The notes under the pieces: generated by a model
The model's database searches: none
Seen by the model: the letters and a program-made list of their open reading frames with translations, nothing else
Told to the model about the DNA's origin: nothing
Made by a program: the position numbers and the translations under genes
Shown here: one piece after another, positions 11,641 to 42,100 of the stretch
Layout: every line of letters begins with the position of its first letter
Position numbering within the stretch: position 1 is the stretch's first letter
Assembly (NCBI GenBank): GCA_963930775.1
Contig: OZ005689.1
Span: forward strand, 6,363,569-6,427,568
Length of the DNA stretch: 64,000 nt
From: Cliona cf. orientalis
Lineage: Eukaryota > Porifera > Demospongiae > Clionaida > Clionaidae
Reading direction: 5' to 3'

Positions 11641-14600
11641 TTAAGTAAATGTATGATTACATAGTGCTTTCTTGAAGGATAAAAAAGTATGACTGGAAAC
11701 AACATCAAAAGGTAGTTGGTTCCACATTCGTGCAGTTCGACAAAAAAAAGAATTAAAAGAACTTACTGAACGAGTAAAAGGAACATTCAATGTTAAATTG
11801 TGAGACCTTGTGTCGTGTACAGAAGAAAATAAAGAGAGTGGTAAATTTATGAAGTAGCTATGCATGCCCATTAATGATTTTGTATAAATAATACAGTTTC
11901 AGCTGCGACCGCCTGGACTGGAGAGCGTCTATATTCAGTAATTTGAGCCTTTCGTCATAGCTCACATCACGCCACTTTTTCGTACACACTTTGGATGCGA
12001 ATCGTTGTACTGACTCGAGAGCATTGATATCCTTTGATAGATGTGGATCCCAGACAGGGGTGGCGTACTCAAGGTGTGGCCGCACTTGTGTGATGTACAA
12101 TGCTTTGAGAGTAGAGGTGCTAGAATCTCCATAGAACTGACGATAGAGTAGACCCAACTGTTGACGAGCTCTTGAACAAACTCTAGAAATGTGGTCACTC
12201 CAAGTCAGAGTGGAGTTGATGATCACTCCCAAGTACTTGTAGGATTCAACCTTTTCAAGAATTTGTCCAAAGACATTTATTGATTGACCACTGAGGTACG
12301 AGTGCTTCCTTGACACAAGTAATGATTTACATTTGCGTACATTCAGTGTCAGATGATGGAGAGTAATCCAGTTGGCTAGTGAATCTACATCTTCCTGTAG
12401 AGCAAGAGTGTCTTCAGCGCAATAGATGACCCTGTGCAAGAGCAGGTCATCAGCAAAAATCACCAGACTGCCACCATTTAATGGGATGCTAGTGAGACCG
12501 TCGATGTAAATCAGGAACAGTAGGGGTCCAAGCACTGAGCCCTGCGGTACTCCAGATATTACATCAGTGGCGTAAGAAGATGTTTTTGAACAGGGGGGCT
12601 GTAAATAAAATTGCGCGCAAAGCGCGCAAAAATTTTTTTGGATCACACAATACGCCTTCAAACCATGCCCATTATTATGCTAATTTGGCCGTAAAGTAGA
12701 CTTTACATCACAAATCTGAAGATGTCAAGGCCTAGTAGAATAAATATCTTCCTAGGTTTAGGCCCACTTGGTTGACAAGATGGGGGGGCTACAGCCCCCC
12801 CCCCCCCAGCCCCCCTGCTTCTTACGCCAGTGTACATTGACTGGATCAGAATTATCTCCGCATACTCCCACTTGCTGTTTTCTATTATAGAGGTAACTAG
12901 AGATCCAGGATACTAATGCTGTAGGGACATTCAGAGATATTAACTTATCAATCAGGGGACCATGGGGCACACTGTCAAACGCTTTTTGTAGATCAAAAAA
13001 TATTGCCTGAACGTCAGCTCCTTTATCTAGATGTTCATGCCAGTCATGCATAGCAGAGAGAATGGCACCGGTGGTTGATCTCCCAGGCATGAAGCCCCAC
13101 TGTTGGTCAGATATAGATAGTATCGATCGAAGTTTGCTGGCAATGTGCTGTTCCAAGACTTTGCTAATTATTGATAATAGTGAAATTGGACGATAGTTAG
13201 ATGGATCGGCTCTTTCACCCTGCTTATGAATGGGCACTACTAACGAGATTTTCCACTGGTCTGGAACGATGCCCATTGAAATTGACTGATTGAACAGGGC
13301 TATAATGATAGGGGTGATACTTTCAGCTGTGTACTTCAGCATTTGAGCGGATATGCCATCAGGGCCGGTGGCCTTTGAGATATCCAAGGATGCTAGGAGA
13401 TCGAAAACTTTGGGTTCAGTGCTAAGTAGGTCACTGTCTATATACATATGTGGAGTTCTAGGGATTTGTATTACATCAGCATGTGTGAGCGGTAAAGCAG
13501 ATTTGTTAAAGTTCTGACAAAAAGTGTGACTAAGCATTGTTACTTTAGCATCATTTGTTGCCGCTGTAACATTGTTTGATTTGATGTCGGAATTTCAGAA
13601 GAATTACGTGATACACTTTTAACAGCTTTCCAGAATGCCTTCTTTCTAGGATTTAAATTCTTTAAGAAATTTTTCCTGGAGTTCCTAAGCAAGGTCACTA
13701 CTTTATTCCTGACATGCTTATACTTTTGAACATATCTCGGTGAAGTTTTTGACTTTTTGAAAGGAAGATTTCGCTTCCTAATAAGTTGGATGATTGATTT
13801 GGATAACCAGGGTAGCTAGGTTCTTTCTCCTAGGAATCCTGCCATGTGGGATACACAGCTCCATCACCCTCATAAATTCGTCATTCCAACTTCTACATGA
13901 TGCATTAGCATCTTCATCCACAATAGTAGCTGAAGGATCCAGTGCTAGCAGCATATCATTAGCCAAGTCGTAGTCTGCATATTTATATCGCCATACTCTC
14001 CTAGGGACTTGGATGTTGGTCGGCCTGGGTTGCGTGCGAATGTGGCTAAGATCCCAAGATGATCGGATGACCCAATAGGAGGTATTGTCTCACATGATTT
14101 AGTAGCTGAAGGTGATGTAGTAAACACTAGATCTATGGTGGTCGCAGATGAGCTTGTTACGTGAGTAGGGTCCGTTTGAATGGCTAACAAACCATGTTGG
14201 CTAGTTAAATTGACGATATTATGGCTTAGATGGTTTTGAGTGGAGATGTCGACGTTATAGTCACCAACGAGTAAGAACATTGAGTAGCTACATGGGGATG
14301 CATATATCTTCCAGAACTTTGGACAATTAATAATTATTTATCAAAATAGGAGATCGGAGATGATGGTGGTCTATACAGGAGTGCCATTGCCACATCACCC
14401 CGGGGCTGCTTGATGGAAATTGCTAAGAACTCTAGGGTATCAGGCCCAGAGCAAATTAGTGTGAATGATAAGTAATTGGCAATGTAAAGGGCAATTCCTC
14501 CACCATGTCGATCTCGGTCTAACCTTACAAGCTGATAGTTTGGGATGCAAACCTCAGAGTCCAATACACTTTCACTGAGCCAAGTTTCTGTTATGCAAAC

Positions 14601-14700
14601 AACGTCTGGGCTGTACAAGGAGCAATTAGTGGACAGTTCATCAATTTTGTAAACAATGCTTCTAATGTTATAGTAGAGAACCTTTAAAATATTTTTATCA
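11641..14700 (-). mobile_element. degraded non-LTR retrotransposon (APE endonuclease + RT)
   Basis: Read on the minus strand, an exonuclease-endonuclease-phosphatase domain (14690-13950) starts VLYYNIRSI and carries CITETWLSE, RHGGGIALYI, GDYNVD and SSDHLG. It is followed by a reverse transcriptase (13537-11858) with FFDLQKAFDSVPH, SGVPQGSVLGPLLFLIYIDG and the catalytic FADD box. The end at 11641-11871 has the conserved ARMWNQLPFDVV motif. The reading frame is broken at least near 14300, 13780 and 11870, and an inserted MITE splits the RT, so it is dead. Domain order fits the Jockey/CR1-type superfamily; the exact clade is not assigned. Confidence 0.85.
12565..12832. mobile_element. MITE family A nested in the retrotransposon
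   Basis: A 268-bp element begins CAGTGGCGTAAGAAG and ends CTTCTTACGCCAGTG. It is flanked by the direct repeat TACAT (12560-12564 and 12833-12837) and interrupts the RT just before SGVPQGSVLG. The interior has poly-G/poly-C runs and a GCGCGCAAAGCGCGC palindrome. Related copies lie at 58570-58740 and 60660-60964. Confidence 0.85.
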
Positions 14701-15654
14701 GGGGCATTAGGGGCAAGCTGGGAGCAAAAACCCCCTATCAGGGCACCGGGGCCCAGTCACTGGTTGGAGCTAGGATCAGTAATTTCAGTGGCTGCTCCTC
14801 TAGAACAACCTCATCATATGCTGGAGGATGTTGGTGCATGAGTAGTCTTGTCGTTTGACATGTAACAATTATTACGATTGTACATGTTCTTTCCAAGTAG
14901 CTACTATACAATCAAAACTATTGCTGTAACAAGGGTCCCTACCAAAACAAGGGGTACAATTATTGCGATGGTGGCAATCTCCCCAGCGCTAAGTGCTTCT
15001 CGACAGTCTTGTGCTGAATGTGGGGACGAGAATAGTAAGGTAAAGCTATAGTATTAATATGTATGCTGTATCTTACGGTCATCAATTTTTATGTTAGCAG
15101 TCTGCTGGTGAAAGTTAACAATGTAATCTTGACCGTCTGTCCATGCTAGTTGGATAGTATAGCTTCTTGGTGGATCACAGTCACTGTTATCAGCAGTGTA
15201 TTGTACTAACAAGCATACAGTCTTATCTGTAGCACTCAATAGGATATTGCTTTCCAACACTAGATCTATAATTATTATATCGATTAATGATGTACGATGT
15301 TATTCACGAATATAGTTATTGTATACCCCTATTATAGTATGGTATATTCCAGGAAATTCACTAGTCTCATGACATCAAAATTCATTGGTATGCATCCAGT
15401 CACATACATTATACTCTCTGTTGGATCTAGGGGAAATAATGAATAGCTTACTATTAGAGGTTGCATTTTCCAAAATTACTGTGATAGGAATTGCTAATGA
15501 TGGCCGCTCAATGTCGTCTCTTGCTTCTGGTTTTGAGATTGCAACACAGATATTATTATTACTGCTGGAACCTTCAGGAACTGAGTACTTGTCTCTTGTA
15601 AATCCAACCTCAACTGGAGTGAAAATGAAAAGATGTATCCATGAGGGGAACTAG

Positions 15655-16244
15655 AGCTCTGTAGAACACATACAGTACCCCGCGCGCACATCGTGCAATT
15701 TATAGATTTACTTTCGGTAGCTACATGGCTATAATTGAGATCGAGAAATAGTGGAAATGCTGCTTATAGTTTCTGGGGGTCCCGGTGACACTTGAAAAAC
15801 ACTCTCTGTATCCAGACATGCACTTTTATATTAAACAGCTATCTTACATTATGATTGGTTCCATAGGGTCTGCAGATTTCAGTCACTATAAACGTCACGA
15901 GCATTAGTTAGAACATCGACGATCTTTACCATGGCCACTTAGTTGTGCGCATGAGCAGAAAGCACAATGGCATGCATAATACATTATGGGCACTGTCGAT
16001 AGGCGTGGCTACGGTGGCCAACAAAAAGACACTATTTGTGACGCTCGTGGATGGTATCCCTCGATTTGACGCATACTGAAGCCAGTTTTTCGCCAAATTC
16101 GATTGATTCGTTGTACTTACGAGTCGCTTTGACGCCTACATCTCGAGATATTGCGATTTTTGTGCTAACGACAACGACAACGACTACGACGACGACACGA
16201 CCGATTACTTTAAATTACCCCCTTGCGCATGCGCGCGGGGTAAT
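15655..16244 (+). mobile_element. MITE family B copy
   Basis: It starts AGCTCTGTAGAACACATAC followed by TACCCCGCGCGC and ends GCGCATGCGCGCGGGGTAAT, so CCCCGCGCGC/GCGCGCGGGG forms a short inverted repeat near the ends. It is the same family as 55974-56374 and the inverted copy at 5086-5465, and it lies in an intron position of the pseudogene. Confidence 0.7.
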
Positions 16245-16315
16245 AAAGAAAGGGAAAATGAGAGGGATAGATGAATAGAGAGAAAGTGAGTGAGAGAGAG
16301 CCCATACACGCATGC

Positions 16316-17775
<1,460 letters not shown>

Positions 17776-18081
17776 TACAGATAAGAATCAGAAGATTACA
17801 TAAACAAAGAGTTATTGAGCCTGATTATCAGAGGAGGCAGCCCCCCCCCCCCCCTTCTGAAATATTGGAGGTCGGACCGGTGTATGACCTCCCCGGCCCC
17901 CCAGTTCCTGCTCTACTGTCAAAAGTTGATCTGTAGCTATTATAATAATACTAGTACCATTACGATTAATATAATAGCTTTCATGTATAATAGCAAAAAT
18001 AAGCATAATAAGCTAGTAGCTAGTACTATGCGCTAAGTCTAGTGAAACTACAGAGATAAACTGTATAATATTATAGTGTCA

Positions 18082-20933
18082 TTATTTTTCTGGACCATGA
18101 GCCGTGGTAGGGCTATTGTTAGCAGCACCTTGGCCAGCATCTTGTGTTTCCACAGCACTAGTTATAGTTAAATCATTTCTTTGGTTATCGGGAGTACTAG
18201 TCGGAGGCTCTGGTGATTCTGTGCCAGGTGAACGTCCACTTTCACTGGGCTGGGAACCTTCTTGAACACTATGCTCTGAAATGTCATTGTTGCCTGTTGT
18301 AGTTACAGTAGGTGTTACATTTTGTGTTCCTATAGGTGGACTGGATCCCTCGCTAGACCTTAAAGAACTCAAAGCAGCATCATGATTATCTGTTATCTGG
18401 TGGTCATTTTTCCGCATCATATACACCACTACTATTATAACAATGATTAGAATGGAAGCACAAGCAACCAGAAGGGCAATTACGATGCCAGCAATGCCTC
18501 CAGGATCGAGAGATCTTTGTCCACTCTCTTGTGCTAAAATAAAAAAATGTAATAGCTTACCAATGCACATGTTTTACATATCTAGACAGTATAATATTAT
18601 CTTACAGTCACTGATAGTAATATTCAGACGAGCACTTGGAAAATAAACATCATAGCCAGCTTGATCGTCTGTCCATGTGAGTTGAACGAAGTAACTTTTC
18701 ATATCGCTACTATCAGCATTCAGATTCAAAATTACTCGCTCCTTTTTATTTGTAGCACTTAGTAGAATATTTCTTCTATCCAACACAGTGTCTATAAATA
18801 CAAATAGTAGACATTACCTATAGTCATGTGGCTATGATTATTTGGAATTAATATCATGCACTTTGCGATTAAGGATATTCATTTGTTACCGGATCCTATA
18901 TATGGTTAACAGTTTGGACTCCCCCTAGCCTTTGACCTATGGCTAGTAGCTAGCTTACTATGATGATAATACGATTGATAATAACTTACTATTTGATGGT
19001 GAACTTTCTAATGTTACTGTGATCGGTATAGATAGTGATGGCCAAATATCACCTTCTGCCTCTGGTTTGGTGATTTCTACGCATACTTCAATATTGCTTG
19101 AACCTTCAGAGACTGATAATTCATCGTTTGTAAAGCCAACCACAACTGAAATGGGGAAGAGAGAAGGCAAGAGAAAGAGGGAGAGGGTGGGGGAGAGATT
19201 ATAATGATAGGATAATAATTATTATATTATAGGACTTGTACTGTACATAACTTACAATCGTTATCATAGACAAAGATAGTTACTGGACCTCCCACTATTG
19301 TCGCTAAGTTTGCTGCTGGTGCTCCAACTACCATAGTTCCATTAATTGAAATATTGTATTCTCTCCGGCGTTGCTCTGGTGTATTATAGTCCACTGTTTC
19401 AACTTCAACATTCCTTTCAGTTGTAGATGGGTCAAATATCAAAGAACGAGGTATAACAATACCTGATTCATTTGATCCTATCAATTGCAAGAAGTATTGA
19501 ATAGTGAATTATAGATTATATGGGAGTCTCTTAAACATACTTATTGACCCTGTCACTGCCAGCGTTATGTTATAAGTCAAAACAGTATCTCTTAGCTTCA
19601 AAACCTGTATCCCATCAATTCTGCTTCCTTCTAGAACAGTAATGATTGACTGAGGACCGATAATCCTAAATCTGGTGTCAATTTCTGTATTAATATCAAA
19701 GCATTAATAATTAATAATGTCTGTTATAGCAGCCATAATATAATTACCTGGGGCATCGTCGTCAATGACCAAGATAGAGACAGTGTTGGGGTAGATCTCA
19801 ACTGGAACACTGCTCATTTGACTGGCTCTTTCTAAAACCAAGTTGTATGAACGATTACCCATATTCACATTGTCACCATCAGTAACTGTGACAATTACAC
19901 ATTGTTCACTGATTGCCCCTTCAAACACAATTGAGGTGGTATTCAGCTGAACTTCACTTGATACTATGATGAAATAATTAATAAGAAACTTGTATAGCTA
20001 TAGCTATTTAATGATACAAACCAGGATTAACCCGAACAATACTGAGTGGCACACGGTCGAATGGGTCAAGCCTAAGTCCTTCTGGCTTGACTTCAGCACA
20101 GACAGATGTAGTTCCCCCCTCCACCACTACTTCAGTGGGATTCTTGAAACCAATCACAACAGCTGTGACAGTATACGTCACAACACATACAGCATGATCA
20201 ATAATAACAGAATTTAATGTCACAGAGGCCATAATACTATAGTCATGCAATAATTATTAATCTTACAGTCATCATCTACGATCGTGATTGTCACACATGT
20301 AGGTTGAACAGGTTCTGCTCCCATTGATCGTAGCACCTGTGCCTCAGGAAGGCATATCATAAAGTTCTCGATGGATTCACCAGCTCTGTCTGTAACCAGT
20401 TGTGTTCTAATTGGCAGTTCGCGAGTGTCATTTGTGAACACATAGGGATTTGCACTGTTAGATATATAATCTGCAAGAAGCATTATTTTAACCATGATAG
20501 TATATTTTGCCAAATTTGGTACAAGACCATCACTGTAATATTATATTACCTTCATTTTCAGTTGCTGTGCCGGATATGACACGCACATGAAAGGAAATAG
20601 TTCCATTGATCTCACCAGATTTTAGAATAGAGATTCGACTGGGCAGATTTCCTCCCTCACTGATGTCCACTTCAGCTCTATTAAAGCTGAACCGAGCAGC
20701 TATAGTAACAATTCAGAATATTCTTAGGTTGTATGCTATAAAGAACATTAAAAAGTGGGCGTGGCACAATAATAGTTATGTGTTATACTATTATATCGTA
20801 AAAGCTTTTGAAGCACTTGCTTTATGTATATGAGTTGCAAATATTATCCTATTCACCTACTTCACTTACCTTGAGTGAGGTGAAGATGGGCAGTCAATAC
20901 CACCAAAACTAGCAGTTGCATCTTGTTTACCAT
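18082..20933 (-). CDS. Gene 3: single-pass Calx-beta receptor with Ser/Thr/Pro-rich tail
   Basis: Ten exons: 20870-20933, 20550-20699, 20267-20470, 20022-20162, 19748-19963, 19541-19684, 19256-19477, 18990-19145, 18606-18791, 18082-18533. The sum is 1935 nt (644 aa), all phase-1 introns. Residues 1-21 are a signal peptide (MVNKMQLLVLVVLTAHLHL). Four Calx-beta domains lie at about 22-139, 140-258, 259-380 and 381-494, with ISEGG/LEGS turns and IVDDD, IDDD and YDND closing motifs; the last domain lacks the acidic ending. One exon encodes the transmembrane helix (GIAGIVIALLVACASILIIV), a MMRK stop-transfer and a tail of about 110 residues rich in Ser, Thr, Pro, Gly and Glu without tyrosine motifs. 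It is the closest relative of gene 4, with which it shares intron sequence. Probable role: adhesion or recognition receptor. Confidence 0.85.
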
Positions 20934-21776
20934 TTTATTTTGACTAAACTTGAGCAGTATCACATGCAGTGCATGCAGCCACTAGCTACAATAAATATGG
21001 TCTTAATATTCATAATAGTATTATGACACTGACGGTGCAAAATTGTGAATTCATGATTGCTTACGGTAGTTCCAAGCAGTCAATAACATTATTCAAAATC
21101 ATAAGTTGATTTCAAATTTAAAATTTAATGTTGCAGGACTTGTTCCATAATGAATACCACAGAGTGTGTCTGAGCACACCAGCTTGCTAATTGCTGACAA
21201 TGCAGTGCACTTCAGGATGAACACTAAAGACTCAATAGTAGCAACAAAAATAATTTCAATCCAATAACCATGTGCATAGATTATTATCTCGATGACAAAT
21301 TAGAGTTACTTAAAATTTATTTCTACGTACTGACTAAGAAGTAGTTCTAAATTCTTCCTACACATATGTCCCTGGTCTAAACCTAGAGCTTGACAGCGAT
21401 AGTCAATAGCAAGAGTAGAACTGCCATTCCAGCTTCATTTAATCAGGAGACAGCTTAGCGCGATGCATGTGCCCCACCCACAATAAATACGCAGTACAGT
21501 ACATACAATATCATGTACGCGCATGGCTCATTCCAGGAGGTGGCACATGCATGTAGCTACATAAATGAATGTAGGTGACACCTTTTTATTGCCCATAACC
21601 CCAAATCTGTGACACAATAATTGTTACAGTATAATATTATATGCATGAAGCTTCCACAAAATTTAATTATTAATTTTACAGTCACTGCGGTAAGTTAGTG
21701 CCCAAGTGCCAAGGGCACTTACGTACAGAATACTATCATGGTATCTAAATATCTTGACTCTTAAATTTTATCACTA
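20934..21776. other. intergenic between genes 3 and 4
   Basis: 843 bp without a supported exon or clear repeat. It should hold the promoter of gene 3 and the 3' UTR of gene 4. Confidence 0.6.
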
Positions 21777-25694
<3,918 letters not shown>

Positions 25695-26419
25695 CTTTAT
25701 TTTGACTAAGTTATATACTTACGTCACTGTAGAATGTAGCTACTGTGGCTAGCCTATAATATTCATAAAAAGTTTTCATGATATTCATATATATACTGCA
25801 TAAATATAGTCATAGTATGTGTGAATATTTAATAACAGTATTTAGCAGTCACATGATGTATCTGATATTCAAAAACAACTGGATCAAATTTAATGAAGGC
25901 CTCAGAAGTAAAGTGGTCTATCCCAAAATTGAAGATGTGGAATTGCACAAAAAACTGTATACTTTACTCTAATTTCCAAAAATGAAACTTTAGCTTCTTC
26001 TAAAACACATTATAAAGGTTTAACTCAAGACCTTGTGGGTTAGACCACTTTACTTCTCAGTCCTTCGTTATTATGATCCATTTCTGTCACCGGTATAATC
26101 TTTATCTTCCTAGCATATGCATGCACATAAAATATGATTTTGTTGTGATAGAAAATTATAATATTATTAACCTATTCTGATAAGCATGCATGTGGGTGGT
26201 CAATGCAGTTATATTATATATACTATGATAACATTATTCAATTTTGAATTTAAATGCTGACTCATGCATATATATATCCGGTATTGGTTTCATAATGAAT
26301 AATAATAGTTGCTGACAAGGCAGTGCACTTGAGTATGAATACTAAATACTAAAGACAAGCAACAACCACAGTCGTATTAATAACTTATTGAGTTATTATT
26401 TTGATATACTAGATCCAGA
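25695..26419. other. intergenic between genes 4 and 5
   Basis: No exon is supported. Apart from an inverted-repeat element (25891-26070), only AT-rich sequence is seen. It should hold the gene 4 promoter and the gene 5 3' UTR. Confidence 0.6.
25891..26070. mobile_element. 180-bp inverted-repeat element
   Basis: The left arm TAATGAAGGCCTCAGAAGTA plus AAGTGGTCTA is mirrored by TAGACCACTTTACTTCTCAG plus TCCTTCGTTA. The terminal repeats span about 33 bp with a few mismatches and there is no internal ORF, as in a MITE. Confidence 0.65.
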
Positions 26420-38352
<11,933 letters not shown>

Positions 38353-39166
38353 CTTTTCCGAAGGATGTACTAGCTGGGTTTATGGTCCACAGGTTTGAAC
38401 CAGATACCCTTCAGAATTCCTTCACTCACTTTCAGTGACAGTCTATAGCTATAGCTTGGTATAATTATTATCTAGTGTAGTAAATGTTCAAACTCTTATG
38501 AGGGATGTATAGTATACCTCACTGAATTAGTGCTGAAAGAGATCTATAGCTTAATACGTTCGGCTTGCAACTCACTTCTTGGGTCTAGTTCATTGAAATT
38601 CAATCCTAGCTATGCTCTCTATAGCTAAACTAGCAAGAGTAGCTAGTAGCTAGCTATCTATGCTCGGTATACCATGAAACCAATGAACTGCTGGACATAC
38701 ATTCTTACATAGCTACACAACTGGATGCTAGAGTCAGCTATTGGAATTCCTACTGATGGTGCACTTGGATGATTTCATTCAGTGAGCTCCATCACAGAAT
38801 GGTACAGTGCTGAAATCTTGCACGTAGGGTTATACAGGAGTACTTTACATCACTTCCACTATCCCAATTTCTATATGTGTAGCTATACTATTGCAAGGGT
38901 TGTACCTAACTACAGAAATATGTATTTTGAGAAGATCCTAGCACACTGTACCAAGCAGAGCATGAGAAAGTTTACAAATAATATTGTTATATTAATATAC
39001 AAGTATGACAACCAGTGTACATTAATTGAGTGCTAGCAGTAATAATATTATTGCTAGCGCTCATAACAAACAAAAATTCTGTGCTAAAAATGATGAAGTT
39101 TGAGCATGATACACAACTAGCTAATTCCATTAATTTTTTCAATGAAGCTAGCTAAAATAATCACAA
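38353..39166. other. intergenic between genes 5 and 6
   Basis: 814 bp without a supported exon. It should hold the gene 5 promoter and the gene 6 3' UTR. Confidence 0.6.
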
Positions 39167-42100
39167 TCAGTGAAATTTGTACTCTTCAGAGAACAGATCG
39201 TTGACGATATAGTCGAGGTAGTGTCCCTGGATGAGCTTCTTTCCCTGGTAGCCTGGGTTTATGGCCACCCAGCAAAACTGATCCTCCTTCTCTTCTCTCT
39301 CCATGAAGTGCCACACCGGCTTCCTCATCACGGCAACTGGCTCCATGCCTGGGAGCAGCAGGAGACGACGTGCTTTAGCAATCTCAACTCCAGGCCTAAA
39401 AAATTGTCCTACATGAATGATGACACACATAAAATTTACAGCTGCTGTTTTGTTCAGAAGCAATGCATACAACTATAAGCCCGATACTTTATGGCTGAAA
39501 TTATGTGCATTTATTTAATTAATGTCTGAAATACAACCATGACACAGACTGATATTGGAGCATTGGATGAGTGGATGATGGAAATACATACCTATGATTC
39601 CATGTGAGTCTTTTGGTTGCTGAGCAATGTTGTTCCAAACCATATCAAGGTGATTTTTGGTGAAGCGAACAGCAAAATCCATTCCAAGATCTTCTAGATA
39701 GACCTGGATTTCAGGTCTTGATTTCTCCTTTCCTCTCTTTGTTTCACTAATCATAAGCTTTCCTTGAGAAAACGTCAACTTTTCGATATTTCCAGCATGT
39801 AACTTAATACCATCTCCAATGTAAACCATCTTTTGGTCAGCAGGAAATCTCAGCTTGGTGGAATTGGATTTCTTAAAGACGTTATTCTTTATCACCATGC
39901 CGATAGATCCAAACCATGTTACTTCCGGCCTTAAGGCGTCCGGAACGAAGAGGGCGTTCATTAGGAACTGAGGACTTCTGATTAGATTGAAGACAAAGCC
40001 ATGTTCTCCTTGGACAGAGAAGCACAGGAAGTCTCCTGATGTCAGCTTGATGCTGAAGTGAGGGTCGCCTCCCATACCACCATTGGTGGGTGCTGGTGTT
40101 AGAACTGGAGTGCTCAGTAGTGTTGTCTCTCCCCCTCTGCCCCTGGTAGGGCTAGGGGTAGGGGTGGGCACTGTTATGAGTGAGAAAAGATAAAGCAAAT
40201 AGGACTCAAAATGACAGTAATGCTTGTCTAGCTGATTCAGAAAATTGAAAGTGCAAGGAGATCATCCCAAATAAGAGAGTAACCTAATAAGGTAGCAGTA
40301 CTAGCTAAAGTCCAGTGCCACTATTCCAGGTCTCTGTCAGTAAACTTGATACATAAGAGTGCATTCTTGAGCTAAGCAGCAGAATCTCACTTACTTATTG
40401 TTTGAATAGTTCTGGTTACTGTATTCACCATATCATGTGTGTGGTGTAAGTGAGATATTAATTAATCATGAATGCACACATGTAGTTTGTACATAACATT
40501 AGTGATTTGTATACCTTCCAAGTCCTCTATGACCACTTCCGTAATATTAGGATCAAGTATGAAATTTCCATCAATAAAAGCTCCTAAGAGAGGGTCAATG
40601 TTCATTTGTACCATTAAATTTTCACTTCTTTCGTCGAGCACATCATCGATGAGGTTAATGGTGACACACATACGTGGGTTGTTTCTGTCAAGAAAAACAT
40701 CTGTGCCAAAGTTTCCAGCAATCAGCGAGTCATAATCTACTCCACCTCCTATAGGATATTACAGAACATTGATTTAATAGTTGAGACCCGGCGCATCCAT
40801 AATAATAATTATTATGCTAGGTCCTCAATTCACTGTAGCAGCTGGCTGACTTTAGCTATGGAGCTACACAATGTCATAAACACTGATGCATCATGCACAT
40901 GCACACACACTGTACAATTCCAATTAATTTTTAATACTATGTACAGTTATAGATCCTAGTTACATGTCCTCCTTCCTTCAGGAGTCTACAGTGTGCCCTT
41001 GATCTTACATGTACCTGTAGCAGTCCCATCAACTGTTTCAACAAAGAACAATGCGAGAGCAAGTGGAGAGATATTGGATAAATCTGTTGGGTCCAGAATG
41101 GCGAGACAAACTTCGGCTGATCCACTCTCTTCCTGTGCAGTGTATCTCTCCATCTCAAAGCCAATAGTTCCAACTATTATAGTATTGTGTGTAAAATAGT
41201 ATACAATGATCAGGTTTAGAACCCTCCTGGTAGAGTGGCTTAACGCATCAGATCTAATTCCTAGCCTTAATTGTCGATGTCTCTAGGCCCTCCTCTCAAT
41301 TAACTGAATGTTGTATTGAAAAGCTGGGAATAGATCTGGAGATGCAATGACTATCTAGCCCCCTTCCCCCAATAAAACTGCTAATTATGAAAAATGTATG
41401 GAATTTTGTGCCCCCCTAGCTGTATGGCTCATTTGAGCTAATACCCTGATCTCTTAACATATAAGTGCCTACCATCATTGTCCAGAATCCTGATGGTTGT
41501 ACTGGATATCCTTCCAAGCGCATACCCAGGCAAGGGGTTTACTGGTATCGTCAAAAACAGTATGAAATCTTCTGGTCCTTCAAGTATAGCGTCATCGAAT
41601 ATGTTGAGAGAGACAGGCAAGCGGGACTCGGTTATTAAAAATTCCAGCTCTATTGGAGTTGGTGGGATCTGATAGTCCATTCCTGTATAGTAGCGTTTGA
41701 AATAGCTACACATGTATAACAGCATATAGCATACATGTTAGTCTTAGACTAGAAGCTATAGGGAAAATCCCAAGAATCATTCACTTTGCAATAAATTCAG
41801 GGTGTACTGGAAAGCTTGTCTATAGCGATAGGTTAATCTAAAGAACAAGCCTGATTTTCATTAAAAACTAGTGACTGGACAAAATTTAACATCACAATAT
41901 GCTGACCTCGGATGGCAGAACCAACTTGGAGTTGAACTTGGATGGGTAGAATTTGCTCAGAGGCACGCCCATCTTGTTTTTGGACAAACACTAGATTGTT
42001 GATCATTCCAGCGCCTTCCGTTACTTCATATACAGACTGCTCAAATGTGAGAAAAAGCACTGCATGCAAGAAAGAAAATTATTGATCAGTGCACAAAACT

